Source: Pseudobutyrivibrio sp. UBA1225 (GTDB lineage Bacteria; Bacillota; Clostridia; Lachnospirales; Lachnospiraceae). Taken from it: a stretch of 35,622 bases of DNA. Within the stretch, counting starts at the first letter, position 1; every line of letters begins with the position of its first letter. The notes under the pieces were generated by a model that saw only the letters and a program-made list of their open reading frames with translations, did not search any database and was not told the origin of the DNA. The stretch covers positions 1 through 35,622 of the forward strand of contig DBWZ01000014.1 in assembly GCA_002309345.1 (NCBI GenBank), read 5' to 3'. The position numbers and the translations under genes were made by a program. Below are positions 16,522 through 22,474 of the stretch, one piece after another.

Positions 16522-17961
16522 TTATGTCACTGAAATTACGCATTCCATCGAGTATACCTTTCCGTTGGATTTTTTCATGCGAACAGAAAGCACTGCTGTG
16601 CCCTTGCCTGCCGATGTTATTTGTCCATTTGAATCTACCGTAAATACGGCAGCATCGGATGATTTATATGTAACTGTATACTGCTTGTCTGTAAAATTCA
16701 AGTATTCTAAATCTATTGCAACCTGTGCGGTCGCGCCATTTACCATTGAGTATGAAGCATCATATGGTAAAAAGATGCTGCCCACCTGTGTGCCATTATT
16801 GGCATAGCTTCTAGTTTTTATAGCTCTCTTTTCTGCTGCCTGTCTTGTTTGATTAGCATTGTTGTTTGCCCCAGTTTGTGCAGCCGCAGATGTGTTGGCT
16901 GTGCCGTTAGCGTTTTGGTTATTGGCTCCTGCGTTGTTTGCATTTGCATTATTTTGATTGTTGGCAGCATTTGCGCCATTGGCATTGTTTTGGTTGTTTG
17001 TATTATTTGTTGTATTGTTCGCAGTATTCGTATTTGCGGTATTTGTGTTTGTTGCGTTACTATTGGTGCCTTGATTTGTTCCTGTGGAATTGCCAGCTGC
17101 AGTATTTGTTCCATTATTTGTGTTAGCTGCACCAGTATTGGTACCGCTATTGGCATCACCAGAGTTCTGCCCTTCCTCAGCTTTCATTTCCTCGTCCGTC
17201 TTATCTAGCTTTACATACATACAAGGACGTATGCCTGTGCCAGTATAGAAATACTTTTTCTCAATGAGCTTGGTTGCCTCGTTAACATACAAGCCATAGG
17301 CTGGATCATCATATGAATTAGTTCTAAGAGGCCAAGAATACGGAATCGAAGTTTCGTATTTAATTCTATCCTTGTACTCTGTGTATTCATCCGTCGAAAG
17401 GAAGAATATATTGTCAGAGGTAGTCGTCTGAGTGTTGTATATATTTTGATTCAGAGAATTCTTCGTCTGTCTATTGATGTAATCTGCATCCAAAGTCGTA
17501 TCATGATAGAAATTCATCAAGCTCTCTTTGGCATCAGCGTCTGAGAGTGTGGTCTTTTGAATCTTAGCTTTTTCCTCTGGAGTAAAGCTGTTTTCATAGA
17601 ATGACTGATTTAGCCATCCACGCCAGTAGTTTTCAGACCATTTAACGTAACCCGCCTTGGTGCCAGTCGACCTATAGTTGATATCAATAGCCTCTCGATA
17701 AGAGGTGATTGAAGCAGAGCTTAAAGTCGTGCGAGATATGATAAGCGCTTGTTTAGTAGAATCATCATAGGAAAGAATTGTCCAATTGAGAATGTGACCA
17801 TCCAAGGTACCAAAAGCAATATCATCTCCCTCAGCAAAAGATGCTTTATTACTCTTGCCCTTTGCATACGCAAAAATAGAGGTTCCAATAATTGCAACCG
17901 AAATGAACGCCACCAAGGTCATGGCCAATATGAACTTAGACTTCTTTATGGCTTTACTCAT
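16522..17961 (-). CDS. DUF6273-type surface protein with Asn/Ala/Thr linker and Ig-like (Big2) end
   Basis: 479 residues. A basic N-terminus and hydrophobic segment (about 10-33) act as signal or anchor. Residues 45-255 form a DUF6273-like domain (FGTLDGHILNWTILSYDD; WSENYWRGWLNQSFYENSF; ending GIRPCMYVKL). Residues 265-376 are a low-complexity linker almost wholly of Asn, Thr, Ala, Gly and Gln. Residues 385-479 form a bacterial Ig-like (Big2) domain (VTYKSSDAAVFTVDSNGQIT, then GKGTAVLSVRM). It is presumably outside the membrane, with the linker spanning the wall and the Ig domain contacting other material. First gene of the operon with yugP, GNAT and araC. The linker is tandemly repetitive in DNA, so its length may vary between strains. 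Confidence 0.82.
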   Translation of the reverse strand: MSKAIKKSKFILAMTLVAFISVAIIGTSIFAYAKGKSNKASFAEGDDIAFGTLDGHILNWTILSYDDSTKQALIISRTTLSSASITSYREAIDINYRSTGTKAGYVKWSENYWRGWLNQSFYENSFTPEEKAKIQKTTLSDADAKESLMNFYHDTTLDADYINRQTKNSLNQNIYNTQTTTSDNIFFLSTDEYTEYKDRIKYETSIPYSWPLRTNSYDDPAYGLYVNEATKLIEKKYFYTGTGIRPCMYVKLDKTDEEMKAEEGQNSGDANSGTNTGAANTNNGTNTAAGNSTGTNQGTNSNATNTNTANTNTANNTTNNTNNQNNANGANAANNQNNANANNAGANNQNANGTANTSAAAQTGANNNANQTRQAAEKRAIKTRSYANNGTQVGSIFLPYDASYSMVNGATAQVAIDLEYLNFTDKQYTVTYKSSDAAVFTVDSNGQITSAGKGTAVLSVRMKKSNGKVYSMECVISVT

Positions 17962-18054
17962 TGGCTTGCCCCCAAAAACTGCAAACTCTCCTTTTTATAA
18001 CTTCATACTAAATCTCATAGTTTGCTATGTCAAACAAATGCTTAAATTTTTACA

Positions 18055-18243
18055 AAATTATCACTAAAAAAGCCATCCTGTTACTATCGAGAACCTCACA
18101 TCGCCTGTTACGCCTACAATCCTGATAATACTCCGCTCGACTAACACGTCTCGCTAAAGTATTATTCAGAGATTGTCGGCTACAGGCTTGTCATATAAAG
18201 CTCAATAGCTACAAGATGACCTCGTTTATTTTAGTGATAATTT
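18055..18243. mobile_element. 189-bp fold-back element (MITE-like) overlapping the end of aroK
   Basis: Perfect 15-bp terminal inverted repeats (AAATTATCACTAAAA and its complement, 18055-18069 and 18229-18243). Inside are two further pairs of long arms: 18073-18090 with 18201-18218 (17 of 18 pair, three as G-T), and 18102-18131 with 18157-18186 (a nearly continuous 30-base helix with small bulges). The minus-strand RNA would be one long rod, ending in six T residues. No coding capacity. The right terminal repeat encodes the last residues and leads to the stop of aroK. Confidence 0.75.
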
Positions 18244-18723
18244 AACTGACACCAACGTCTCTTCTAGTCCAAGTCCTGCCTCATCAACAATAATATCAGC
18301 ATACCTTTCATATAATGGCACGCGCTCTTCGTAGATGGCTCTCAAATCCTGACCTTCCTTTAATACTACGCCGCGCCCTTTTAGACTGCCCAATCGACTA
18401 TCTAACGTCTCATAATCAAGTTTAAGATAAACTATAGTTCCAATTTCTTTAAGATGCTCCATAGCTTCCTTGCCATAGATAACACTTCCGCCTGTGGCGA
18501 TAATTGTCTTACTTGTTTCAATGCTAGAATTCACTTCATTTTCTATTTGAAGGAATGCTTCTACACCTTTGTCAGTAATTATTTCTTTGAGTAACTTATT
18601 CTCGCGCTTTTGAATCAACAAATCCGCATCGACGAACTCGTATCCAAGCTCCTTTGCAAGAACAACCCCAAGTGTACTTTTACCAACCCCCGGCATACCA
18701 ATCAAAACAATGTTATCTTTCAC
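18226..18723 (-). CDS. aroK: Shikimate kinase
   Basis: Phosphorylates shikimate with ATP on the route to chorismate and aromatic amino acids. 165 residues, normal length. Walker A GMPGVGKS (about 9-16), the shikimate-binding DAD segment EFVDADLLIQ (30-39), the ATGGSVIY loop (75-82) and a lid region GRGVVL (115-120). The start is GTG at 18723 with GAGGTG just upstream. No other aromatic-pathway gene adjoins it. The last codons (Leu-Ser-Leu-Lys-stop) come from the terminal repeat of the fold-back element, so its natural C-terminus may have been replaced. Confidence 0.9.
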   Translation of the reverse strand: MKDNIVLIGMPGVGKSTLGVVLAKELGYEFVDADLLIQKRENKLLKEIITDKGVEAFLQIENEVNSSIETSKTIIATGGSVIYGKEAMEHLKEIGTIVYLKLDYETLDSRLGSLKGRGVVLKEGQDLRAIYEERVPLYERYADIIVDEAGLGLEETLVSVKLSLK

Positions 18724-18748
18724 TATACACCTCTTAACGTAAATAATA

Positions 18749-18780
18749 GGATAGCTAATTTCATAAAGAATTTGCTATCC
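18749..18780 (-). terminator. Hairpin between the small zinc-ribbon gene and aroK
   Basis: GGATAGCAAATT pairs with AATTAGCTATCC (11 of 12) around a 7-8 base loop. It is 26 bases before the aroK GTG. The following bases are AT-rich but not a clean T-run, so it may be an attenuator or regulatory hairpin rather than a true terminator. Confidence 0.45.
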
Positions 18781-18842
18781 ATAAATAATAATCGTTCTAT
18801 ATTTTTCTTACAATAAAATATCCTGCGAAACCAATTTTCGCT

Positions 18843-18980
18843 TTATAAGCTATCTTTTATAAGCTTTCTACAATATGGGCAAATGTGCTGTCTGCCACCT
18901 TCTATAAATAATTTGAATTCATCGACATTCAAATAAACCTTTTTATTGCACTTTTTGCAAACGTACATATATAACGCCAT
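18843..18980 (-). CDS. 45-residue zinc-ribbon protein, unrecognised
   Basis: A small gene with all signs of expression: consensus promoter at 19068-19096, GGGAG 8 bases before ATG, and an open frame of 45 residues ending TAA. The protein is basic and carries two Cys pairs, CKKC (8-11) and CPYC (34-37), which would bind one zinc ion as a zinc ribbon. No further domain. A very short leader frame (Met plus six codons, with its own GGGAG) ends 26 bases before it and might influence translation. I recognise no named family. Function could be nucleic-acid or partner binding; that is a guess from the fold only. Confidence 0.7.
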   Translation of the reverse strand: MALYMYVCKKCNKKVYLNVDEFKLFIEGGRQHICPYCRKLIKDSL

Positions 18981-19067
18981 GTTGTATACTCCCAATAAAT
19001 TACACGTTCTTTTGAGCTCTCATTAATTAGCTCCCAAGAAGTCAAATATTCTTAAAGACAATTTGAG

Positions 19068-19096
19068 ATTATACACCTATTTTTTACCACTAGCAA
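19068..19096 (-). promoter_or_regulatory. Promoter of the 45-residue zinc-ribbon gene
   Basis: Minus strand: -35 TTGCTA (19091-19096), 17 bases, -10 TATAAT (19068-19073). Within the 297-base gap 18981-19277 this promoter, the inverted repeat at 19128-19160 and the Bro fragment are all that I see. Confidence 0.7.
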
Positions 19097-19127
19097 TAAT
19101 TATTTTTTGTTTATTCATTCATAATTT

Positions 19128-19160
19128 AATTTAGTCATTTTACCTTGTTTTGACTAAATT
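19128..19160. repeat. Inverted repeat beside the Bro fragment
   Basis: Perfect 10-bp arms AATTTAGTCA / TGACTAAATT around 13 bases. It sits at the downstream edge of the Bro remnant and could be a terminator without T-run or the edge of a lost element. Confidence 0.5.
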
Positions 19161-19186
19161 AAAACTCCAGATGACGTAATTGAAAA

Positions 19187-19258
19187 TAACTGGTGACAAT
19201 TTGTCACGTTTTCATTGCCTTCATCTTTTAATCTCTGTTTTAGTTTTCGCCAATAAAA
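19187..19258 (-). pseudogene. Bro-N family fragment (24 codons)
   Basis: Codons read FYWRKLKQRLKDEGNENV then TNCHQL, which matches residues 45-67 of the intact Bro-type protein at 20153-21013 (KYWNKLKQRLKDEGSELV then TKCHQL). DNA is diverged but clearly related. Similarity stops at both ends, and no start codon is available. It marks the remains of another Bro-bearing element beyond attachment copy A. Confidence 0.7.
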
Positions 19259-19277
19259 ATAGCCCTCATGTAGAAGA

Positions 19278-19505
19278 CTATTTTTCAAACAACTCCGGCT
19301 CTGTCTCTTTTAATATATCTGCAAGTACCTTGTAGTCTAGATACTGCATTCCTTCCTTGCCTTGATTTATTTTATTTGAAAGCTTACTACCATAATAAAT
19401 ATCCATTGCTTTCTCTAGAGAAATATTGTTTTCTTTTGCTATATAAGAAATTAATCTCTCTTCCAAGTTTTCCTGATATACCTGTTCTAGTACTTTATCG
19501 TCCAT
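19278..19505 (-). CDS. Small third protein of a DUF3791/DUF3990-type module
   Basis: 75 residues, acidic, with no membrane segment or Cys pairs. It has a helical N-terminus and the segment MDIYYGSKLSNKINQG followed by MQYLDYKVLADIL, which I recall from small proteins encoded directly after DUF3990 genes in Clostridia; this is memory of a pattern, not a computed match. The ATG shares a base with the TAA of the DUF3990 remnant (TAATG) and has GAGG upstream, so it was translationally coupled to it. Probably part of a toxin-antitoxin-like set; its exact role is unknown. Confidence 0.6.
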   Translation of the reverse strand: MDDKVLEQVYQENLEERLISYIAKENNISLEKAMDIYYGSKLSNKINQGKEGMQYLDYKVLADILKETEPELFEK

Positions 19506-19619
19506 TATTTAACCTCATATGAAGAACTATATGTCAAAAGATTATCTATAGCTTTTTGTGAAATAAAATCTATCCACTCTATCAAATCATCAGGAAATGT
19601 TTTTACCTTAAACAATCAT
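19505..19619 (-). pseudogene. Collapsed DUF3990-like gene between its two partners
   Basis: The expected start ATG overlaps the DUF3791 stop (ATGA) and reads Met-Ile-Val, the usual beginning of DUF3990 proteins, but a TAA follows at once. In another frame the DNA encodes VKTFPDDLIEWIDFI joined to SQKAIDNLLTYSSSYEVK, ending TAA. These look like a middle block and the extreme C-terminus of DUF3990 (about 160 residues when whole) with at least two internal deletions. Assignment rests on recalled family patterns and gene order, so it is moderate. Confidence 0.5.
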
Positions 19620-19831
19620 ATTTTAACACCTCTTGCATTTAAATAATCTGTAATGTCATCAATAACATAGGACGAGCTTTGAGTATGTATTATATCAAAA
19701 TGCTTAACCAAGTAATTATTTATACAATCAACACTACTAAGCATAGTATAAACCTCGGATGGTAGCTTCCCCCATTTATTAGCACACGCATGAATCATGT
19801 ATATTACAAATGAAAATGATTCTTGATTCAT
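19616..19831 (-). CDS. DUF3791 protein (antitoxin-like)
   Basis: 71 residues. FVIYMIHACANKWGKLPSEV, then YLVKHFDIIHTQSSSYVIDD and YLNARGV follow the DUF3791 pattern (helix, Y-L-x-x-x-x-D-x-x-H-T, acidic D-I-x-x-Y-L end). Such proteins are commonly encoded just before DUF3990 genes and are thought to be antitoxin-like partners. The ATG has GGAG upstream. Its stop codon overlaps the start of the collapsed partner. It is apparently intact although the presumed toxin is not. Confidence 0.75.
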   Translation of the reverse strand: MNQESFSFVIYMIHACANKWGKLPSEVYTMLSSVDCINNYLVKHFDIIHTQSSSYVIDDITDYLNARGVKI

Positions 19832-19891
19832 ATATTTAATCTCCTCTATTGACTCTAACTCCTACATTAATAATATAACAGATTCCTACAT

Positions 19892-19959
19892 AAAAGAAAA
19901 AGTCTTTAGAACCAACGCTTCTAAAGACTCTCCTGTGCTGAGGTTGAGGAGGCTCGAAC
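19892..19959. repeat. Attachment-site copy A: tRNA-Lys 3' end plus tRNA-operon terminator
   Basis: Sixty-eight bases matching 25648-25715 at 66 positions. 19936-19959 is the 3' end of tRNA-Lys (T-arm and acceptor strand), and 19902-19927 is the same terminator hairpin that follows the real tRNA. Bases just beyond (about 19974-19999) resemble those beyond copy C. In the 320-base gap 19832-20152 I see nothing else secure. Confidence 0.8.
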
Positions 19960-20152
19960 GCTCACTCAGCCCTGAAAAAACTAGAAAGAAAGGTATTTCC
20001 AAACATTATTTGCTTTAGCAAATTATTATTATTTAAAATCAATAAACGCTCCCATAATTCCCCTTTTCCAAAATAATGGATTACATAAATATGTTCCAAA
20101 GAATTTGTATTATAATAACAATATTTCCATATAAAATTCCCCTTATAAATAA

Positions 20153-21013
20153 TCAATCCTCATCTATTTCAGAAACAGCCTCTATCAACTGTGTTACTGC
20201 CTCATTCAATTGAATTGCATTCTGACTTGTAATTATTGATTTGCCTGTTTCCTGTTCTATTTCTCGTCTAGCATTCCCTGCTACATTGCCTCCTTTTTGA
20301 GCAATCTTTTGATTTTCCTCTAACCCGCTAGGATTATGTACCTTTGTAAGCTCAGTTGTAGTAGCCTCAGCTAGCATATTAAGAGCTAATTCAAGGGTAG
20401 ACATATTATCTCTTAGATTTTCTTTCTTTAGCCCTTTAAGATTCTTATACTGTCTAGTACTCATTCCAGACCAAGCTCTGGTAACTTCATCTGTCAAAAT
20501 AGCAAATTCTCTGCCTTGTTCTACACCATGAGCACTCCACTGATTAGTAAGCTCTTTTCTAGCTCTGATTGTCTGTAACCTTTGATTAATCCAATCAGCA
20601 TCATATCCCAGTTTAGAATATGTTTCTAAGGCTCTATCAATCGTAAGCTCTGGGTCAATGGTCTCCTCTATTCTCTCTCTACCAACTTGAGCTAACCACA
20701 TTTTAAATGGCTCTGCTTTCTTTGATGGAATAGATTGAATAATACGGAGTAACTGTTCAGTATTTGCCACGTCAGTATTATATCTTTTCCCATCTTTGGG
20801 AGACTTTAATTTCAGTTGGTGACATTTTGTCACCAACTCACTTCCCTCATCTTTAAGTCTTTGTTTTAACTTATTCCAATATTTCCTACCATCAGCACTT
20901 TCTGTTAAAACTTGGCATACATCTACAATCGAAAAATACCATTCTTCCTCTTCTTCAACCCATGCTGCTCGAATTGGTTGATTTTCGAATAATTCTAGCT
21001 TATCATCTGCCAT
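20153..21013 (-). CDS. Bro-N family phage/mobile-element protein
   Basis: 286 residues. An N-terminal Bro-N (antirepressor-like) domain covers about 1-115: IRAAWVEEEEEWYFSIVDVC and a second half with DVANTEQLLRIIQSIPSKKA. The central part (about 120-210) is helical, and the C-terminal part includes GGNVAGNARREIEQ, typical of the long bacterial Bro form common in Bacteroides and Clostridia elements. Bro-N proteins bind DNA and often counter phage repressors. It is the only gene of the unit between att copies A and C. Three CACATA-like repeats lie upstream at 21080-21115. A related fragment lies at 19187-19258. Confidence 0.85.
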   Translation of the reverse strand: MADDKLELFENQPIRAAWVEEEEEWYFSIVDVCQVLTESADGRKYWNKLKQRLKDEGSELVTKCHQLKLKSPKDGKRYNTDVANTEQLLRIIQSIPSKKAEPFKMWLAQVGRERIEETIDPELTIDRALETYSKLGYDADWINQRLQTIRARKELTNQWSAHGVEQGREFAILTDEVTRAWSGMSTRQYKNLKGLKKENLRDNMSTLELALNMLAEATTTELTKVHNPSGLEENQKIAQKGGNVAGNARREIEQETGKSIITSQNAIQLNEAVTQLIEAVSEIDED

Positions 21014-21079
21014 ATTAAATTCTCTCTTTCTCTTTTTCTATTTTTTCAATTGTAACTCAGATGTATGTCCATATATAAT

Positions 21080-21115
21080 CCCACATAATGATCTCCACAC
21101 ATAGCCCCACACATG
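21080..21115. repeat. Three direct CACATA/G repeats upstream of the Bro gene
   Basis: CCCACATA (21080-21087), TCCACACATA (21094-21103) and CCCACACATG (21106-21115), 12-16 bases apart. They lie about 65-100 bases before the Bro start and may be binding sites. Weak evidence. Confidence 0.35.
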
Positions 21116-21159
21116 TTTTTTCGTAACTTTTATATAATCTTACTATAGATACATACAAG

Positions 21160-21189
21160 AAAAAAGCCTCCAGACTAATCTGAAGGCTT
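21160..21189 (-). terminator. Terminator next to attachment copy C
   Basis: On the minus strand AAGCCTTCAGA pairs with TCTGGAGGCTT around a short loop, followed by a T-run. It occupies the same place relative to copy C that the tRNA terminator has relative to copies A and B, but its sequence is different. Confidence 0.75.
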
Positions 21190-21192
21190 CAT

Positions 21193-21218
21193 TGCTGAGG
21201 TTGAGGAGGCTCGAACTC
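21193..21218. repeat. Attachment-site copy C: tRNA-Lys 3' end
   Basis: Twenty-six bases identical to 25692-25717, covering the tRNA-Lys acceptor strand and part of the T-arm. The flank beyond it (about 21229-21255, with GAAAGAAAGGCATTT) resembles the flank of copy A (GAAAGAAAGGTATTT), so the two units share an end sequence. Confidence 0.8.
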
Positions 21219-21303
21219 ATCTCGGTCTCAAAAAATATTGAAAGAAAGGCATTTGTTGCCTCTGCATTTTTAAGTTAAACCATAGGTTAAACCTGACAAT
21301 TTA

Positions 21304-21978
21304 TTACAATCTCTTTTTTTCTATACTCTTAAAAAATGTTTTTTTCAATTCATTAGGCTTATAGAAGAACTGCTTTTCTCCTTTACTGAGCCTCCCTTCC
21401 TCTCTCTTAATTTTTAATAAATCAAAAGAACATATAAAATCTGCTACCTGTAACAGTCGATATTTTTGCTGCTCCGCATTTCGAAATTCTACATTTGAGA
21501 TATAAATAGAAAAGATAGCATTTAATAAAGCCCCTAGTTCACTTTGTCCATTATCATAATAAACAATCACTTTATCAAAACTATAAATATATTCCTGATT
21601 ATCTATCAACATCTGGTTAATTGCTTTGCCAAGTTTTCCTGATAATTGAACCTTATTTCTAGCTTCTTTTCGTTTAATAGCTATCGTAACACACTTTATT
21701 GGACATTTTACTATAAAATTAAGCATCTTATATATGAGGCCTCTACGCTCATCTATTGAATAATTTGCAAATATTCCCTCTCGACGTATTATCGGACCTG
21801 TATGTACATACTCAATATTCCACCCTGAATTTTTAACACTCTCTTCTAATTTAGAGACATCAAATGAAATCTCATTAGATTGATTATGAAAGACAAACGT
21901 AACTAGATAATAAGCATTAGAGTCCTGTGTCTCGCCAAAATCTCCAGATTCATCAATAAATATACTTAATTCTTTCAT
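21304..21978 (-). CDS. DUF3800 protein (RNase H-like nuclease fold)
   Basis: 224 residues. FIDESGDFG near the start (Asp9, Glu10), VIVYYDNG (Asp142) and LQVADFICS (Asp180) are the hallmark acidic positions of DUF3800, a family placed in the RNase H-like fold and frequent on mobile and defence islands. Metal-dependent nuclease activity is predicted but not shown for most members. The C-terminus is basic (KKTFFKSIEKKRL). The AGGAG site begins right after the T-run of an attenuator-like hairpin, so expression probably depends on read-through. It lies at the end of the island unit, next to copy C. Confidence 0.85.
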   Translation of the reverse strand: MKELSIFIDESGDFGETQDSNAYYLVTFVFHNQSNEISFDVSKLEESVKNSGWNIEYVHTGPIIRREGIFANYSIDERRGLIYKMLNFIVKCPIKCVTIAIKRKEARNKVQLSGKLGKAINQMLIDNQEYIYSFDKVIVYYDNGQSELGALLNAIFSIYISNVEFRNAEQQKYRLLQVADFICSFDLLKIKREEGRLSKGEKQFFYKPNELKKTFFKSIEKKRL

Positions 21979-21990
21979 TTAAAAACTCCT

Positions 21991-22059
21991 AAAAAAAATG
22001 ACGGGAAATTCTTCCCGTCTACGGTGAACCAAAGAGCTTTCGCTCAGTTCACTATTATA
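21991..22059 (-). promoter_or_regulatory. Attenuator-like leader of the DUF3800 gene
   Basis: In transcription order: -10 box TATAAT (22054-22059), a stem GTGAAC-GAGC / GCTC-GTTCAC (22024-22052), then a strong intrinsic terminator GACGGGAA / TTCCCGTC with eight T residues (21991-22019), then AGGAG and the ATG at 21978. Only about 12 bases separate the T-run from the start codon, so the terminator lies inside the leader. The -35 region is weak (TTGCAA, 20 bases away). Confidence 0.65.
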
Positions 22060-22100
22060 TTAACATGTCATTTCTTTTATTGCAAGAGAATGCAAATATA

Positions 22101-22462
22101 CTAATCAAAAATGCAAACATTATCCCACTTTATTGCCTTTGTCACACAATTATCATACTCATAACCTCTATACACTAACTCTCCGTCCTAATATAAAACA
22201 ATTGTATAACCATAGCCTGCGTAAATAGAATTTACTTCTTTATTATCAGCATTAACTGGAGCTGCCGGTATATTATCAACAAATCCCACTCTAAATATAG
22301 TATTATCATAATCAACATAACATGTATGCCAATCACCTGATGCTAAAGCCTTTATATCGCTGTTCGATACAAAATCACGCTGTCCATACTAATCATCACC
22401 AATAGATACCAATGTACCATCCGCGTTTAATCCAACAATATGCCCTTTTCCGTAGAAACATC
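22101..22462 (-). pseudogene. RCC1-like repeat protein remnant with two in-frame TAG codons
   Basis: The frame reads HIVGLNADGTLVSIGDD-stop-YGQRDF, later IKALASGDWHTCYVDYD and AGYGYTIVLY-stop-DGELVYRG, the pattern of RCC1/beta-propeller blades (H-x-V-G-L-x-x-D-G-T, then G-D-N-x-Y-G-Q). TAG stands at 22389-22391 and 22188-22190, each where Gln or a similar residue would fit, and the frame ends at TAG 22101-22103. No indel is needed. There is no start: the 5' end is cut off by the zinc-ribbon gene 12 bases upstream. Probably a truncated, decaying gene. Confidence 0.7.
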
Positions 22463-22474
22463 GCCATATTAAAT

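Noticed and set aside
16818..17208. Long frames in other phases over the Asn/Thr/Ala linker
   Set aside because: The DNA is a short-period repeat encoding the linker of the DUF6273 protein; alternate frames stay open only because of that repetition.
19962..20156. 64-codon minus-strand frame directly after the Bro gene
   Set aside because: It starts with TTG inside the Bro stop region without its own ribosome site, is rich in repeated Asn/Tyr/Leu codons from AT-rich DNA, and its end lies within the att-flank sequence shared with copy C.
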